From: Actinomycetes bacterium
GTDB lineage: Bacteria; Actinomycetota; Actinomycetes; Actinomycetales; Microbacteriaceae
Direction: 5' to 3'
Length of the DNA: 34,786 nucleotides
NCBI GenBank assembly: GCA_023436775.1
Contig: JAEZHW010000037.1
Span: 1-34,786, forward strand
Shown here: positions 10,495 to 19,258 of the stretch, piece by piece
Numbering within the stretch: the first letter of the stretch is position 1
Layout of the letters: each line of letters begins with the position of its first letter
The notes under the pieces: model-generated
The model's database searches: none
Told to the model about the DNA's origin: nothing
The model's input: only the letters and a program-made list of their open reading frames with translations
Made by a program: the position numbers and the translations under genes

Positions 10495-11499
10495 GTGACC
10501 GTCAAGATCGGTATCAATGGCTTTGGCCGCATTGGCCGCAACTTCTTCCGCGCCGCACTGGCGAAGGGCAGTGACCTGCAGATTGTCGCAGTGAACGACC
10601 TCACCGACAACGACGCGCTCGCACACCTCCTCAAGTACGACTCGCTGCTGGGCCGCTTCGACGGCACGGTCGAGGTCGACGGTGACAAGATCATCGTCAA
10701 CGGCAAGGAGATCCTCGTGCTCGAGCAGCGCGACCCGGCTCAGCTCGGCTGGGGCGACCTGGGCGTCGACATCGTGATTGAGTCGACCGGCCGTTTCACC
10801 AAGGCTGAGGACGCGCGCAAGCACATCGAAGCCGGCGCCAAGAAGGTCATTATCTCGGCCCCCGCGACCGGTGAAGACGGCACCTTCGTGATCGGCGTGA
10901 ACCACACCGACTACGACCCGGCCAACCACCACATCATCTCGAACGCCTCGTGCACCACCAACTGCCTCGCGCCGCTGGCCAAGGTGTTCAACGACAAGTT
11001 CGGTATCGAGCGTGGCCTGATGACCACCGTGCACGCGTACACCGCAGATCAGAACCTGCAGGATGGCCCGCACGGCGACCTGCGTCGCGCCCGCGCCGCC
11101 GCCCTGAACATCGTTCCGACCTCGACCGGCGCTGCAAAGGCCATCGGCCTGGTGCTGCCGGAACTGAAGGGCAAGTTGGACGGCTTTGCTCTGCGCGTTC
11201 CGGTCCCGACCGGCTCGCTCACCGACCTGACCCTCGAGGCCTCGCGCGCGGTGACCGTTGACGAGATCAAGGCTGCCTACAAGGAAGCCGCCGAGGGTGA
11301 ATTCAAGGGCATCCTGAAGTACACCGAGGATGAGATCGTCTCGAGTGACATCACCACTGACCCGCACTCGACCATCTTCGACGCTGGTCTAACCAAGGTC
11401 ATCGGCACCACCGTGAAGCTGTCGGCGTGGTACGACAACGAGTGGGGCTACTCGAACCGCCTGGTCGACCTGGCCGAGTACGTCGCCGAGCGCCTGTAA
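10495..11499 (+). CDS. gap: Glyceraldehyde-3-phosphate dehydrogenase, type I
   Basis: This enzyme oxidatively phosphorylates glyceraldehyde 3-phosphate to 1,3-bisphosphoglycerate with NAD+. The 334-residue protein shows the Rossmann motif INGFGRIGR (residues 7-15), the catalytic Cys153 in SNASCTTNCLAP, catalytic His180 in TTVHAYTADQN, and the C-terminal NEWGYSNRL signature. Length and motifs are typical of glycolytic GapA. The GTG start follows TTGGAG by 7 nt. It is first of three glycolytic genes: pgk starts 4 nt after its stop. Confidence 0.97.
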   Translation: MTVKIGINGFGRIGRNFFRAALAKGSDLQIVAVNDLTDNDALAHLLKYDSLLGRFDGTVEVDGDKIIVNGKEILVLEQRDPAQLGWGDLGVDIVIESTGRFTKAEDARKHIEAGAKKVIISAPATGEDGTFVIGVNHTDYDPANHHIISNASCTTNCLAPLAKVFNDKFGIERGLMTTVHAYTADQNLQDGPHGDLRRARAAALNIVPTSTGAAKAIGLVLPELKGKLDGFALRVPVPTGSLTDLTLEASRAVTVDEIKAAYKEAAEGEFKGILKYTEDEIVSSDITTDPHSTIFDAGLTKVIGTTVKLSAWYDNEWGYSNRLVDLAEYVAERL

Positions 11500-11503
11500 C
11501 CAC

Positions 11504-12718
11504 ATGTCGCTTCGCACCATCGACAGCCTCGGCAACCTGGCTGGCAAGCGTGTCATCGTTCGCTGCGATCTCAACGTCCCGCTCAAGGACGGCGTGATCG
11601 GCGACGATGGCCGCATCCGCGCCTCGCTGCCGACGCTGAACTTGTTGGTCAACGCTGGTGCCCGGGTGGTCGTGGTCTCGCACCTCGGCCGCCCGGAGGG
11701 TGCACCGGATGCCAAGTACTCCTTGGCTCCGGTCGCCCAGCGCCTCAGTGAACTGCTGGGTCAGCCCGTGACCTTCGCCTCCGACACCGTCGGCCAGGCC
11801 GCGCAAGACGCCGTCGCCGGCCTCGGTGACGGGGAAGTGGCGCTGCTGGAGAACCTCCGCTTCAACCCGGGCGAGGCCAGCAAGGACGCCGAGGAGCGGG
11901 CTGCATTCGCTGCGCGCCTGGCCGCCCTCGGTGACGCTTTGGTCTCGGACGGCTTCGGCGTCGTGCACCGCAAGCAGGCCAGTGTCTACGAGCTGGCGAA
12001 CCTGCTGCCGAGCGCAGCCGGTCTGCTGATTGCTCGTGAACTCGAAGTGCTCGACCGCCTGACGGAACAGCCGGAGCGTCCGTACACGGTCGTCCTCGGC
12101 GGTTCGAAGGTTTCGGACAAGCTTGGCGTCATTGAGCACCTGCTGCCCCGAGTGAACACGCTCGTCATCGGCGGCGGCATGCTCTTTACCTTCCTCAAGG
12201 CTCAGGGGCACGAGGTGGGCAAGAGCCTGCTCGAAGTCGACCAGCTCGACACCGTGCAGCGGTACATTGCCGAAGCGGCCCGCCTCGGCGTGAACCTGGT
12301 GCTGCCGACCGATATCACGGTCGCTGACCGCTTTGCAGCGGACGCCGCACACGCGGTCGTACCGGCAGACGGCATTGAGTCCTCCGACTTCGGTGCCGAC
12401 GCGATCGGCCTCGACATCGGCCCGGACAGTGCCGCTGCGTTTGCGGAGGCCATCCGTGACGCCCGCACCGTCTTCTGGAACGGGCCGATGGGCGTGTTCG
12501 AGTTCGCGGCGTTTGTCGGCGGCACTCGGGCTGTGGCACAGGCACTCACCGAGGTGGATGGCCTGGCCGTCGTTGGCGGTGGCGACTCCGCTGCTGCGGT
12601 GCGCCAGCTCGGGTTCGAGGACGCGGCCTTCGGCCACATCTCGACCGGCGGCGGTGCCAGCCTCGAATTCTTGGAAGGCAAGAAGTTGCCGGGTCTGGAG
12701 GTCCTGGGATGGCTGTAA
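11504..12718 (+). CDS. pgk: Phosphoglycerate kinase
   Basis: This enzyme transfers phosphate from 1,3-bisphosphoglycerate to ADP in the second reaction of the operon's pathway. The 404-residue protein has the substrate-binding RCDLNVPLKDG segment near residue 21, SHLGRPEG, the nucleotide-binding GGSKVSDK segment, GGGDSAAAV and the STGGGASLEFLEG C-terminal signature. The ATG lies 4 nt after the gap stop and has no clear ribosome binding site of its own, suggesting translation coupled to gap. The 3' end overlaps tpiA by 10 nt. Confidence 0.97.
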   Translation: MSLRTIDSLGNLAGKRVIVRCDLNVPLKDGVIGDDGRIRASLPTLNLLVNAGARVVVVSHLGRPEGAPDAKYSLAPVAQRLSELLGQPVTFASDTVGQAAQDAVAGLGDGEVALLENLRFNPGEASKDAEERAAFAARLAALGDALVSDGFGVVHRKQASVYELANLLPSAAGLLIARELEVLDRLTEQPERPYTVVLGGSKVSDKLGVIEHLLPRVNTLVIGGGMLFTFLKAQGHEVGKSLLEVDQLDTVQRYIAEAARLGVNLVLPTDITVADRFAADAAHAVVPADGIESSDFGADAIGLDIGPDSAAAFAEAIRDARTVFWNGPMGVFEFAAFVGGTRAVAQALTEVDGLAVVGGGDSAAAVRQLGFEDAAFGHISTGGGASLEFLEGKKLPGLEVLGWL

Positions 12719-13497
12719 GCCGCACCCCGCTGCTCGCGGGGAACTGGAAGATGCACTTTGACCACCTGCAGGCGGTCGCCTTCGTGCAGAAGTTGGCTTG
12801 GACGTTGAACGACGCCAAGCACAACTTCGACGAGGCTGAGGTGGCGGTCTTCCCGCCGTTCACCGACCTGCGCAGCGTGCAGACGCTGGTGGCCGCTGAC
12901 CAGCTGCCGATCGCCTACGGTGCTCAGGATCTGTCGCAGCACGACTCCGGCGCGTACACCGGTGAGGTGTCGGGGGCGTTCCTGGCAAAGCTGGACGCCA
13001 AGTATGTGCTGATCGGGCACTCGGAGCGTCGCCAGTATCACCACGAGGACGACACCATCGTGGCAGCGAAGGTGCAGGCCGCGCTCAAGCACGGCCTGGT
13101 GCCGGTCCTGTGCGTCGGTGAAACCGCTGAGGACCTCGAGCAGCACGGTGCCAGCGCGGTGCCGGTGGCGCAACTCAAGGCTGCCTTGGCCGGTGTTCCT
13201 GCTGACGCGGACATTGTGGTCGCCTATGAACCGGTCTGGGCCATCGGCTCGGGCCAGGCCGCGACACCGGAGCAGGCACAGCAGGTCGCTGCGGCACTGC
13301 GTGCGGAACTCGCAGCGCTGTTCGGTGAGGATGCCGCGGCTCGCACTCGCATCCTGTACGGCGGCTCGGTCAAGTCAGGCAACATCGCGAGCTTCCTGCG
13401 TCAGGCGGATGTCGACGGCGCCCTGGTTGGCGGTGCCAGCCTCGACGTCGACGAGTTTGCCAAGATCGTTCAGTTCAAGAAGCACGTCGGCGTCTAG
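12709..13497 (+). CDS. tpiA: Triosephosphate isomerase
   Basis: This enzyme interconverts dihydroxyacetone phosphate and glyceraldehyde 3-phosphate. The 262-residue TIM-barrel protein has the catalytic Lys14 in AGNWKM, His104 in IGHSERR, Glu174 in VAYEPVWAIG, and the phosphate-binding GGSVKSGN near the C-terminus. It overlaps the end of pgk by 10 nt, so translation is probably coupled. It is the last gene of gap-pgk-tpiA and is followed by a strong hairpin. Confidence 0.97.
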   Translation: MAVSRTPLLAGNWKMHFDHLQAVAFVQKLAWTLNDAKHNFDEAEVAVFPPFTDLRSVQTLVAADQLPIAYGAQDLSQHDSGAYTGEVSGAFLAKLDAKYVLIGHSERRQYHHEDDTIVAAKVQAALKHGLVPVLCVGETAEDLEQHGASAVPVAQLKAALAGVPADADIVVAYEPVWAIGSGQAATPEQAQQVAAALRAELAALFGEDAAARTRILYGGSVKSGNIASFLRQADVDGALVGGASLDVDEFAKIVQFKKHVGV

Positions 13498-13500
13498 CCA

Positions 13501-13537
13501 TTCTGGGCCCGTTCGCAGCGCGCGAGCGGGCCCAGAA
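13501..13537 (+). terminator. Terminator of gap-pgk-tpiA
   Basis: TTCTGGGCCCG (13501-13511) pairs perfectly with CGGGCCCAGAA (13527-13537). The stem continues inward through TTCGC/GCGAG with one wobble, giving about 16 pairs around a 5-nt loop. It begins three bases after the tpiA stop. No T run follows, but stem strength and position make it the likely operon terminator. Confidence 0.75.
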
Positions 13538-13562
13538 CGCTGCCTGGGGCGCGAATCCCCGG

Positions 13563-13568
13563 TATACT
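13563..13568 (+). promoter_or_regulatory. -10 box of secG
   Basis: TATACT is a near-perfect -10 hexamer, 35 nt before the secG GTG and just after the tpiA terminator. The predicted leader is about 29 nt and carries AAGGGAG at 13593-13599. No good -35 is visible. Confidence 0.55.
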
Positions 13569-13603
13569 CAACCATTGTCCTGATTCGCTCTGAAGGGAGC
13601 ACC

Positions 13604-13849
13604 GTGGAGATCCTCGAGCTGATCCTCCAGATCATCCTCGCAATTACGAGCGTGATTCTGGTGATCTTTGTCCTCATGCACAAGGGTCGTGGCGGTGGTC
13701 TCTCCGACATGTTCGGTGGCGGCGTCTCGTCGGCGCTCGGTTCCTCCGGTGTGGCTGAGCGGAACCTGAATCGATACACCTTGGTGACGGCACTCGTGTG
13801 GGCATTCTGCATCGTTGTGCTGGCACTCATTACGAAGTTTTCTGCCTGA
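13604..13849 (+). CDS. secG: Preprotein translocase subunit SecG
   Basis: SecG is the small membrane subunit of the SecYEG protein-export channel. The 81-residue protein has two hydrophobic segments (residues about 4-26 and about 58-78) separated by a Gly/Ser-rich cytoplasmic loop with HKGRGGGLSDMFGGG, the SecG hallmark. The GTG start is set by AAGGGAG 4 nt upstream and by the fit of the first membrane segment. The order tpiA-secG is conserved in many actinobacteria; here secG has its own promoter. Confidence 0.93.
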   Translation: MEILELILQIILAITSVILVIFVLMHKGRGGGLSDMFGGGVSSALGSSGVAERNLNRYTLVTALVWAFCIVVLALITKFSA

Positions 13850-13894
13850 GCCCAGGCTCGGGGGAAAGACAATCCAGGGGCGGAGGATCGTCAA

Positions 13895-14245
13895 ATGGTG
13901 AGCAGCAGTGCTATTCGCGGCTCTCGAGTCGGCAGCGGGCCGGCGGGGGAGATGGACCGCGGCTATGTCGCCGACCGCATCGCGGTGTCGTACTGGGATG
14001 CGTATGGCAATGAAACGGTTCGCTACTTTGCAGCGAACCTCCCGGACGAAGAGATTCCGGACATTATTGACTGCCCGAAGACTGGTCTGCCGGCGGGTCG
14101 CGACAAGGACAACCCGCCAGCAATTGTCCGCACCGAGCCGTACAAGACCCACCTGGCATACGTCAAGGAGCGTCGCACGGACGAAGAGGGCGAGGCGCTC
14201 ATCGAGGACGCTCTGCGCCGTCTGCGTGCCCGTCGCGGCCAGTAG
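13895..14245 (+). CDS. rbpA: RNA polymerase-binding protein RbpA
   Basis: RbpA is an actinobacterial transcription factor that binds RNA polymerase and principal sigma factors and stabilises the open complex. The 116-residue protein has the N-terminal AIRGSRVGSGP segment, a core domain, the basic linker region RTEPYKTHLAYVKERR, and a C-terminal sigma-interacting helix ending in RRLRARRGQ. In Streptomyces the core domain binds zinc through Cys and His residues. Here only Cys60 (DCPKTG) remains: the expected CPxC second Cys is Thr63 and the earlier WC position is Asp35, so zinc binding is unlikely. GGAGG (13882-13886) lies 8 nt before the ATG. It is 45 bp after secG and probably cotranscribed. 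Confidence 0.92.
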   Translation: MVSSSAIRGSRVGSGPAGEMDRGYVADRIAVSYWDAYGNETVRYFAANLPDEEIPDIIDCPKTGLPAGRDKDNPPAIVRTEPYKTHLAYVKERRTDEEGEALIEDALRRLRARRGQ

Positions 14246-14261
14246 GCAGACACACGAACTG

Positions 14262-14295
14262 AGTGAGGGCCGCCCCAACCCGGGCGGCCCTCACT
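14262..14295. terminator. Bidirectional terminator between rbpA and pgl
   Basis: AGTGAGGGCCGCCC (14262-14275) and GGGCGGCCCTCACT (14282-14295) form a perfect 14-bp stem with a 6-nt loop. It lies in the 70-bp gap between the convergent genes rbpA (+) and pgl (-), where a stem symmetric on both strands can stop transcription from either side. Confidence 0.8.
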
Positions 14296-14315
14296 GATGT
14301 TTGGGGTGCTGGGAG

Positions 14316-15131
14316 TTACTCCTCGTCCAGCACTGGACGGTGCAGCGCGTGGAACTCGTCACCGGGGCGGCCCAAACTCTCGGGCACCTCGGACGCAGCA
14401 GCCGCGTCAGCGAAGAAGATGGTCTCCTGGCGGCCCTTGGCACCCGCTGCCGGCACTTCACCGTACTGGGCACCCGCAAGGGCGAGACCGAGCACCGAGG
14501 CCTTCTCTGCGCCAGCCAACACTAGCCATACCCGCTTCGCAGAGTTGATCACGGGACGCGTGAGCGTGAGCCGCTCCGCCGGAGGCTTGGGCGAGTTCCG
14601 AATCGCCAGAACAGGCGCCTGCCGCTCAGCAACTTCTGCACGGCCGGGGAACAGTGAGGCGATGTGACCATCAGGACCCACGCCGAGGAAGACCAGGTCA
14701 AAGATGGGCCAGGCTTGACCCTCGGCAGCGTGCTGAGCGAGCTCGGCGGTCGCTGCTGCGGCCGCTTCATCGAGGCTCAGACCGGCATCAGAGGCGGGGA
14801 ACGGATGGACGTGCTCTGGTCGCAGGGGGAGGGCGTTCAGGAGCGCATCGCGCGCCTGCGCGTCATTCCGGTCCGCATGGCCTTCAGCGACCCAACGCTC
14901 ATCGCCCCACCACACCTGGACGCGTGCCCAGTCCACCGAGTCGCGCTCGGGATGGCGCCGCGTGGCCGCCAAAACGCCGATCCCCATGCTGCCGCCGGTG
15001 AGGGCGACGGTGACCGTCTCCTGAGAAGCAAGGTGCTCGCGGAGTACTGCTAGGAACCTACCTGCGACCTGTTCACACAGCGCTTCCGGGTCCGGGAATA
15101 CAACGAGCGAGCGCTCCCATGCTTCTGCCAT
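14316..15131 (-). CDS. pgl: 6-phosphogluconolactonase
   Basis: This enzyme hydrolyses 6-phosphogluconolactone, the product of Zwf, to 6-phosphogluconate. From the ATG at 15131 the protein has 271 residues. It belongs to the NagB/DevB-like family, with TGGSMGIG (residues 45-52), WWGDERWV (74-81) and LGVGPDGHIASLFPG (149-163). A longer reading to 15263 would run back into opcA and is rejected. The start lies 5 nt after the opcA stop. It is the last gene of the pentose phosphate operon. Confidence 0.94.
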   Translation of the reverse strand: MAEAWERSLVVFPDPEALCEQVAGRFLAVLREHLASQETVTVALTGGSMGIGVLAATRRHPERDSVDWARVQVWWGDERWVAEGHADRNDAQARDALLNALPLRPEHVHPFPASDAGLSLDEAAAAATAELAQHAAEGQAWPIFDLVFLGVGPDGHIASLFPGRAEVAERQAPVLAIRNSPKPPAERLTLTRPVINSAKRVWLVLAGAEKASVLGLALAGAQYGEVPAAGAKGRQETIFFADAAAASEVPESLGRPGDEFHALHRPVLDEE

Positions 15132-15136
15132 GATGC

Positions 15137-16102
15137 CTAGCCCTTCGTTGGGAGGGTGATGGACCCAGTCGCGGTGTTCGCGATCAGTGCTGGGATGCCC
15201 TGCGTGATCACGCGGCCGAACGCCTCGTCCGGAGCCAGCGAACGCAATTCCTCCGCCAAGCAATCGCGCAGGTTTCGGCGCGGCAGTGAGAGGTCGTGCG
15301 AGGGCTGACCGGGCTGCGTGAGCGTGGCCATATTCGTCATGGACCGTTCGAGTTCGGTCACCCCGGAGGTGCGGATCAACTGCACGCCATGGATGCCGCT
15401 CGGGACGGTGCCTGGAGTGGTGGTGGCGTAGCGCACCGGCACGCCGAGTTCGAGCTGCAGCCAGGCTGCCAGCAGCGCAGTCGAGGGCGAGTCCGTGGAA
15501 CCCTGGACAACCGCCTCCAGCACCGGCTCATACGGCGGCTGGTCGAGCACCGCGGCAAGCTGGGCTCGCCACAGGGTGACGCGGGTCCATGCCAAGTCAG
15601 TGTCGCCGGGCTGATAGGTCTCGCTCAGGCGGGCCAGGAAGGAGAGCGGGTCGTCCGCCGAGGCCGAATCCGTGATGCGGCGCTGGGCAATCTGACCGAG
15701 CGGGGAGTCGGCGACCACGCGCGGAGCCGAACCCGGCCACCACACCACCACGGGTGCGTCCGGGAGCAGCAGACCGGTCACCAAGCCAGCCGCATCCTGG
15801 GCAACCTCACCATAGGCACGCAAGATCACGACCTCGCTGGCGCCCGCATCGCCGCCGACGCGGATCTGCGCGTCAAGACGGTTCACGTCGCCCGAGGCAT
15901 CTGCGGTGACCACGATCACGCGCATGGGGTGTTCCCGCGAGGCGTCGTTGGCAGCCTCGATCGCTTCCTCGGCCTCGCCGGGGGCAGCCGCGATGATGAG
16001 GGTCAGCACGCGACCGAGTGCGACCACGCCGCCCTCTTCGCGCACCGTGACCAGGCGCTTCGAAACTTTGCTGGTCGTAGTGTCAGGCAGGTCGACGATC
16101 AC
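15137..16102 (-). CDS. opcA: Glucose-6-phosphate dehydrogenase assembly protein OpcA
   Basis: OpcA promotes assembly and activity of glucose-6-phosphate dehydrogenase; it is known in cyanobacteria and actinobacteria and is almost always beside zwf. The 321-residue protein has a VVVWWPGSAP segment (residues 118-127) characteristic of the family, and only one Cys, near the C-terminus (NLRDCLAEEL), so the thioredoxin-type disulfide control of cyanobacterial OpcA is unlikely. The GTG at 16102 overlaps the zwf TGA in a GTGA arrangement, which fixes the start and indicates translational coupling. Confidence 0.93.
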   Translation of the reverse strand: MIVDLPDTTTSKVSKRLVTVREEGGVVALGRVLTLIIAAAPGEAEEAIEAANDASREHPMRVIVVTADASGDVNRLDAQIRVGGDAGASEVVILRAYGEVAQDAAGLVTGLLLPDAPVVVWWPGSAPRVVADSPLGQIAQRRITDSASADDPLSFLARLSETYQPGDTDLAWTRVTLWRAQLAAVLDQPPYEPVLEAVVQGSTDSPSTALLAAWLQLELGVPVRYATTTPGTVPSGIHGVQLIRTSGVTELERSMTNMATLTQPGQPSHDLSLPRRNLRDCLAEELRSLAPDEAFGRVITQGIPALIANTATGSITLPTKG

Positions 16103-17637
16103 GGACGCCTCCAGGTACGGCCATCGCGGGCGAGCAGGGCGTCGGCTTCTGCCGGGCCCCACGAACCGGGACGGTACTGCTCCGGAGCACCGAGCGTAGC
16201 CCAGTACTCCTCAATCGGGTCGAGAATCTTCCACGAGAGTTCGACTTCTTCGTGCCGCGGGAAGAGCGGCGGGTCGCCGAGCAGCACATCCAGGATCAGA
16301 CGCTCGTAGGCCTCGGGGCTCGCCTCGGTGAAGGCGTGGCCGTATCCGAAGTCCATGGTCACGTCGCGAACCTGCATGCCTGCACCCGGGACTTTGGAAC
16401 CGAATCGGATGGTGACACCCTCGTCCGGCTGGACACGAATCACCAGGGCGTTTTCACCCAGGGCGGAGGTGTCACTTTCACCGAAGAGCTGCTGCGGGGC
16501 GCGCTTGAACACGACCGCGATCTCGGTGACGCGACGGCCGAGGCGCTTGCCAGCGCGCAGATAGAACGGCACCCCAGCCCAACGCCGGGTACCGATCTCG
16601 AGCTTGATCGCCGCGTAGGTCTCGGTGGTCGACTGCGGGTTCATGCCCTCTTCCTCGAGGAAGCCGGGCACCTTCTCACCACCCTGCCAACCGCCGGCAT
16701 ACTGGCCACGAGCGGTCGCCTTGGACAGATCCTTCGGCAAGCGCACCGCTGCCAGGACCTTCTCCTTCTCAGCGCGCAGGTCAGCGGCGTCGAAGGAGAT
16801 GGGCTCCTCCATGGCGGTGAGCGCCAGGAGCTGCAGCAGGTGGTTCTGGATTACGTCGCGTGCCGCACCGATGCCGTCGTAGTACCCAGCACGACCACCC
16901 ACACCAATGTCCTCGGCCATGGTGATCTGGACGTGGTCAACGTAGTTCGCGTTCCAGATCGGTTCGTACAGCATGTTGGCGAACCGCAGTGCCAGGATGT
17001 TCTGGACCGTCTCCTTGCCCAGGTAGTGGTCGATGCGGAACACCGAGTCCGGCGGGAACACCGACTCGACGACCTCATTGAGTTCGCGCGCCGTCTTGAG
17101 GTCACTGCCAAACGGCTTTTCAATGACGACCCGTCGCCACTGATTCTCCTGCTGATCGGCGAGACCAGAGTTCTTCAGCTGCTGCGTAACGACCGGGAAC
17201 GACGCCGGCGGGATCGACAGGTAGAAGGCGTGATTGCCCATGGTGCCACGTTCGCGGTCCAGTGCATCGATCGTCGCCTTCAGCCGGTCATAGGCAGCCG
17301 GGTCGTCAAAGGTGCCCTGCACGAATCGGATGCCCTGCGCCAACTGGCGCCAGACGTCCTCATCGAAGCGAGTGCGGGCGTACTGCTTCACCGAGTCATG
17401 TACGACTTTCTCGAAGTCCTGATCCGCCCAGTCGCGGCGGGCAAAACCTACCAGCGCGAAGCCGGGCGGCAGCAGACCGCGGTTGGCAAGGTCGTACACC
17501 GCAGGCATCAGCTTCTTGCGGGACAGATCGCCGGTGACACCGAAGATGATCAGGCTTGACGGACCGGCAATCCGGTTGAGTCGGCGATCATCCGCGGCGC
17601 GCAGCGGATTCTTGTTGCGCGAAATCTCTGCAGGCAC
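16099..17637 (-). CDS. zwf: Glucose-6-phosphate 1-dehydrogenase
   Basis: This enzyme oxidises glucose 6-phosphate to 6-phosphogluconolactone and is the entry to the oxidative pentose phosphate pathway and a main NADPH source. The 512-residue protein has the coenzyme motif GVTGDLSRKK (residues 33-42), EKPFG (173-177), and the active-site RIDHYLGKE (201-209). The length is typical. The GTG start has AGGAT about 8 nt upstream, and only 10 nt separate it from pgi. Its stop overlaps the opcA start. Confidence 0.97.
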   Translation of the reverse strand: MPAEISRNKNPLRAADDRRLNRIAGPSSLIIFGVTGDLSRKKLMPAVYDLANRGLLPPGFALVGFARRDWADQDFEKVVHDSVKQYARTRFDEDVWRQLAQGIRFVQGTFDDPAAYDRLKATIDALDRERGTMGNHAFYLSIPPASFPVVTQQLKNSGLADQQENQWRRVVIEKPFGSDLKTARELNEVVESVFPPDSVFRIDHYLGKETVQNILALRFANMLYEPIWNANYVDHVQITMAEDIGVGGRAGYYDGIGAARDVIQNHLLQLLALTAMEEPISFDAADLRAEKEKVLAAVRLPKDLSKATARGQYAGGWQGGEKVPGFLEEEGMNPQSTTETYAAIKLEIGTRRWAGVPFYLRAGKRLGRRVTEIAVVFKRAPQQLFGESDTSALGENALVIRVQPDEGVTIRFGSKVPGAGMQVRDVTMDFGYGHAFTEASPEAYERLILDVLLGDPPLFPRHEEVELSWKILDPIEEYWATLGAPEQYRPGSWGPAEADALLARDGRTWRRP

Positions 17638-17647
17638 GGGCTTGATC

Positions 17648-19258
17648 CTAGTGCTGTCCGAGGGCTGCGCGCACGGCTGCGAGCCCGGCGGCCGGGTCCG
17701 ACAGGGTGAGCTGCAGCACCGGACGGCCGTGCTCTGCGAGCACCGCCGCGTCGCCGCCAGCCTGTGCCACGATGAGCTGACCGAAGGTGAACGGGCGCTC
17801 CGGGATCTCCAGATCGGCGTCGGCAGCTGCGGGCGCCGTCAACTGCAGGAACACGCCGTTCGGGACTCCACCCTTGTGGTACTGACCGGTCGAGTGCAGG
17901 AAGCGGGGTCCCCAACCGAAAGTCACCGGGCGGCCAGTCGCGGCAGCGAACTCGTCACGCAGCGCAGCGAACTCACCGAGCGCCTCGCGGTCCAGGTAGG
18001 CCTGCACTGCCAGGTAACCGTCTGCTCCAAGCTGGGCCAGCAGGGCGGCGACAGCGGTCTGCAGGGAGTCGGCAGCGCCGAGGAACTCGCCAAAGGCGCG
18101 CACCTCGACGCCGGACTCCACGAAGGCCGGGGCAGTCGGTTCCGGACGCGCGTCCAGCAGGCTGCGGGCGGCAACCTTGGCGGACTCGACGTCGGGCTGG
18201 TCGAAGGGGTTAATCCCAAGCAGGCGGCCAGCCACGGAGGTGGCGTACTCCCACAGCACGAACTGAGCACCCAACGGACCGGAGACGCTGGCGTCGCCGA
18301 TGATGGCGCGGCGGTTCATCGCGTTGCCAACCAGGCGGATCACCAGCAGGTCGCTTGGCACGTCGCGCAGTTCCGGAGCCTCTGGGGTCAGCACGACCGG
18401 CAGCACGCCGGTGCCTTCCTTGCCGGTGGACTCGGCGAGCAGCTGCTCCGCCCAGTCACCGAAGCCAACGATGGGGGAGTCGTCGGTCACAATGCCGACC
18501 TTGTCCTTCCGCGGGCTGGTGGCGGCAAGGATGGCACCGAGCACCAGGCCCGGGTTCTCTTCCGAGTCACTGGCGAGCAGTTCTGCCACGGCTTCGGCCT
18601 CGTCCAGCAGTGCCGCGATGTCGACGCCGGCCAGGCCCGAGGGCACCAGACCGAAGGCGGTGAGGGCCGAGAAGCGACCACCCACGTTAGGGTCGGCGTT
18701 GAAGACACGGTAGCCAGCTTCGCGGGCGGACTGGTCCAGCGGCGAGCCCGGGTCGGTGACGATCACGATGCGCTGCTGAGGGTCAATACCAGCAGCGGTG
18801 AACGCCGCTTCGTAGACGCGACGCTGACTGTCGGTTTCAACGGTGGAGCCGGACTTCGACGAAATCACGACCGCCGTCGAAGCCAGGCGATCCTCGAGCG
18901 CAGAACGAACCTGCTGCGGATCCGTGGAGTCCAGGACCGTCAATGGCACGCCGGCCGTCGCAGTGATGACCTCAGGAGCCAGCGAAGAACCACCCATGCC
19001 GCCGAGCACGATGTGGTCCACCCCAGCGGCACGGAACTCATCGCGCAGCGCGAGGATGTCGGCCACCAGCGGACGCGAGACAGCAACTGCATTCACCCAG
19101 CCCAGGCGGATGGATGCCTCGGACTCGGCGGCCGGCCCCCACAGCGTGGCATCCCCGGCGGTGATGCGCGAGGCGACCTTGTCGGCAACCAGGGCCGGAA
19201 CTGCCGAGGCGACGGCTGCTGCCGCCGCCTCGGATGCCGGAACGACCAGCACACTCAT
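17648..19258 (-). CDS. pgi: Glucose-6-phosphate isomerase
   Basis: This enzyme interconverts glucose 6-phosphate and fructose 6-phosphate, linking glycolysis with the pentose phosphate genes around it. From the ATG at 19258 it has 536 residues. Two sugar-isomerase (SIS) domains are indicated by VLGGMGGSSLAPEV (residues 84-97) and VISSKSGSTVET (131-142). The sequence is the divergent actinobacterial form found inside tal-zwf clusters rather than the E. coli-like enzyme. The ATG overlaps the tal stop by one base (TGATG). A longer start at 19309 would intrude on tal and is rejected. Confidence 0.92.
   Translation of the reverse strand: MSVLVVPASEAAAAAVASAVPALVADKVASRITAGDATLWGPAAESEASIRLGWVNAVAVSRPLVADILALRDEFRAAGVDHIVLGGMGGSSLAPEVITATAGVPLTVLDSTDPQQVRSALEDRLASTAVVISSKSGSTVETDSQRRVYEAAFTAAGIDPQQRIVIVTDPGSPLDQSAREAGYRVFNADPNVGGRFSALTAFGLVPSGLAGVDIAALLDEAEAVAELLASDSEENPGLVLGAILAATSPRKDKVGIVTDDSPIVGFGDWAEQLLAESTGKEGTGVLPVVLTPEAPELRDVPSDLLVIRLVGNAMNRRAIIGDASVSGPLGAQFVLWEYATSVAGRLLGINPFDQPDVESAKVAARSLLDARPEPTAPAFVESGVEVRAFGEFLGAADSLQTAVAALLAQLGADGYLAVQAYLDREALGEFAALRDEFAAATGRPVTFGWGPRFLHSTGQYHKGGVPNGVFLQLTAPAAADADLEIPERPFTFGQLIVAQAGGDAAVLAEHGRPVLQLTLSDPAAGLAAVRAALGQH

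Noticed and set aside
13546..13560. GGGG...CCCC repeat before the secG promoter
   Set aside because: Arms of 4 bp in GC-rich DNA are expected by chance.
13118..13849. A 243-residue frame running from tpiA into secG
   Set aside because: It is the secG frame extended upstream through the terminator into a wrong frame of tpiA; the real start is the GTG at 13604 with its own ribosome binding site and promoter.
15131..15263. An upstream extension of pgl into opcA
   Set aside because: The extra 44 residues have no family similarity and overlap opcA; the ATG at 15131 fits the family and the operon spacing.
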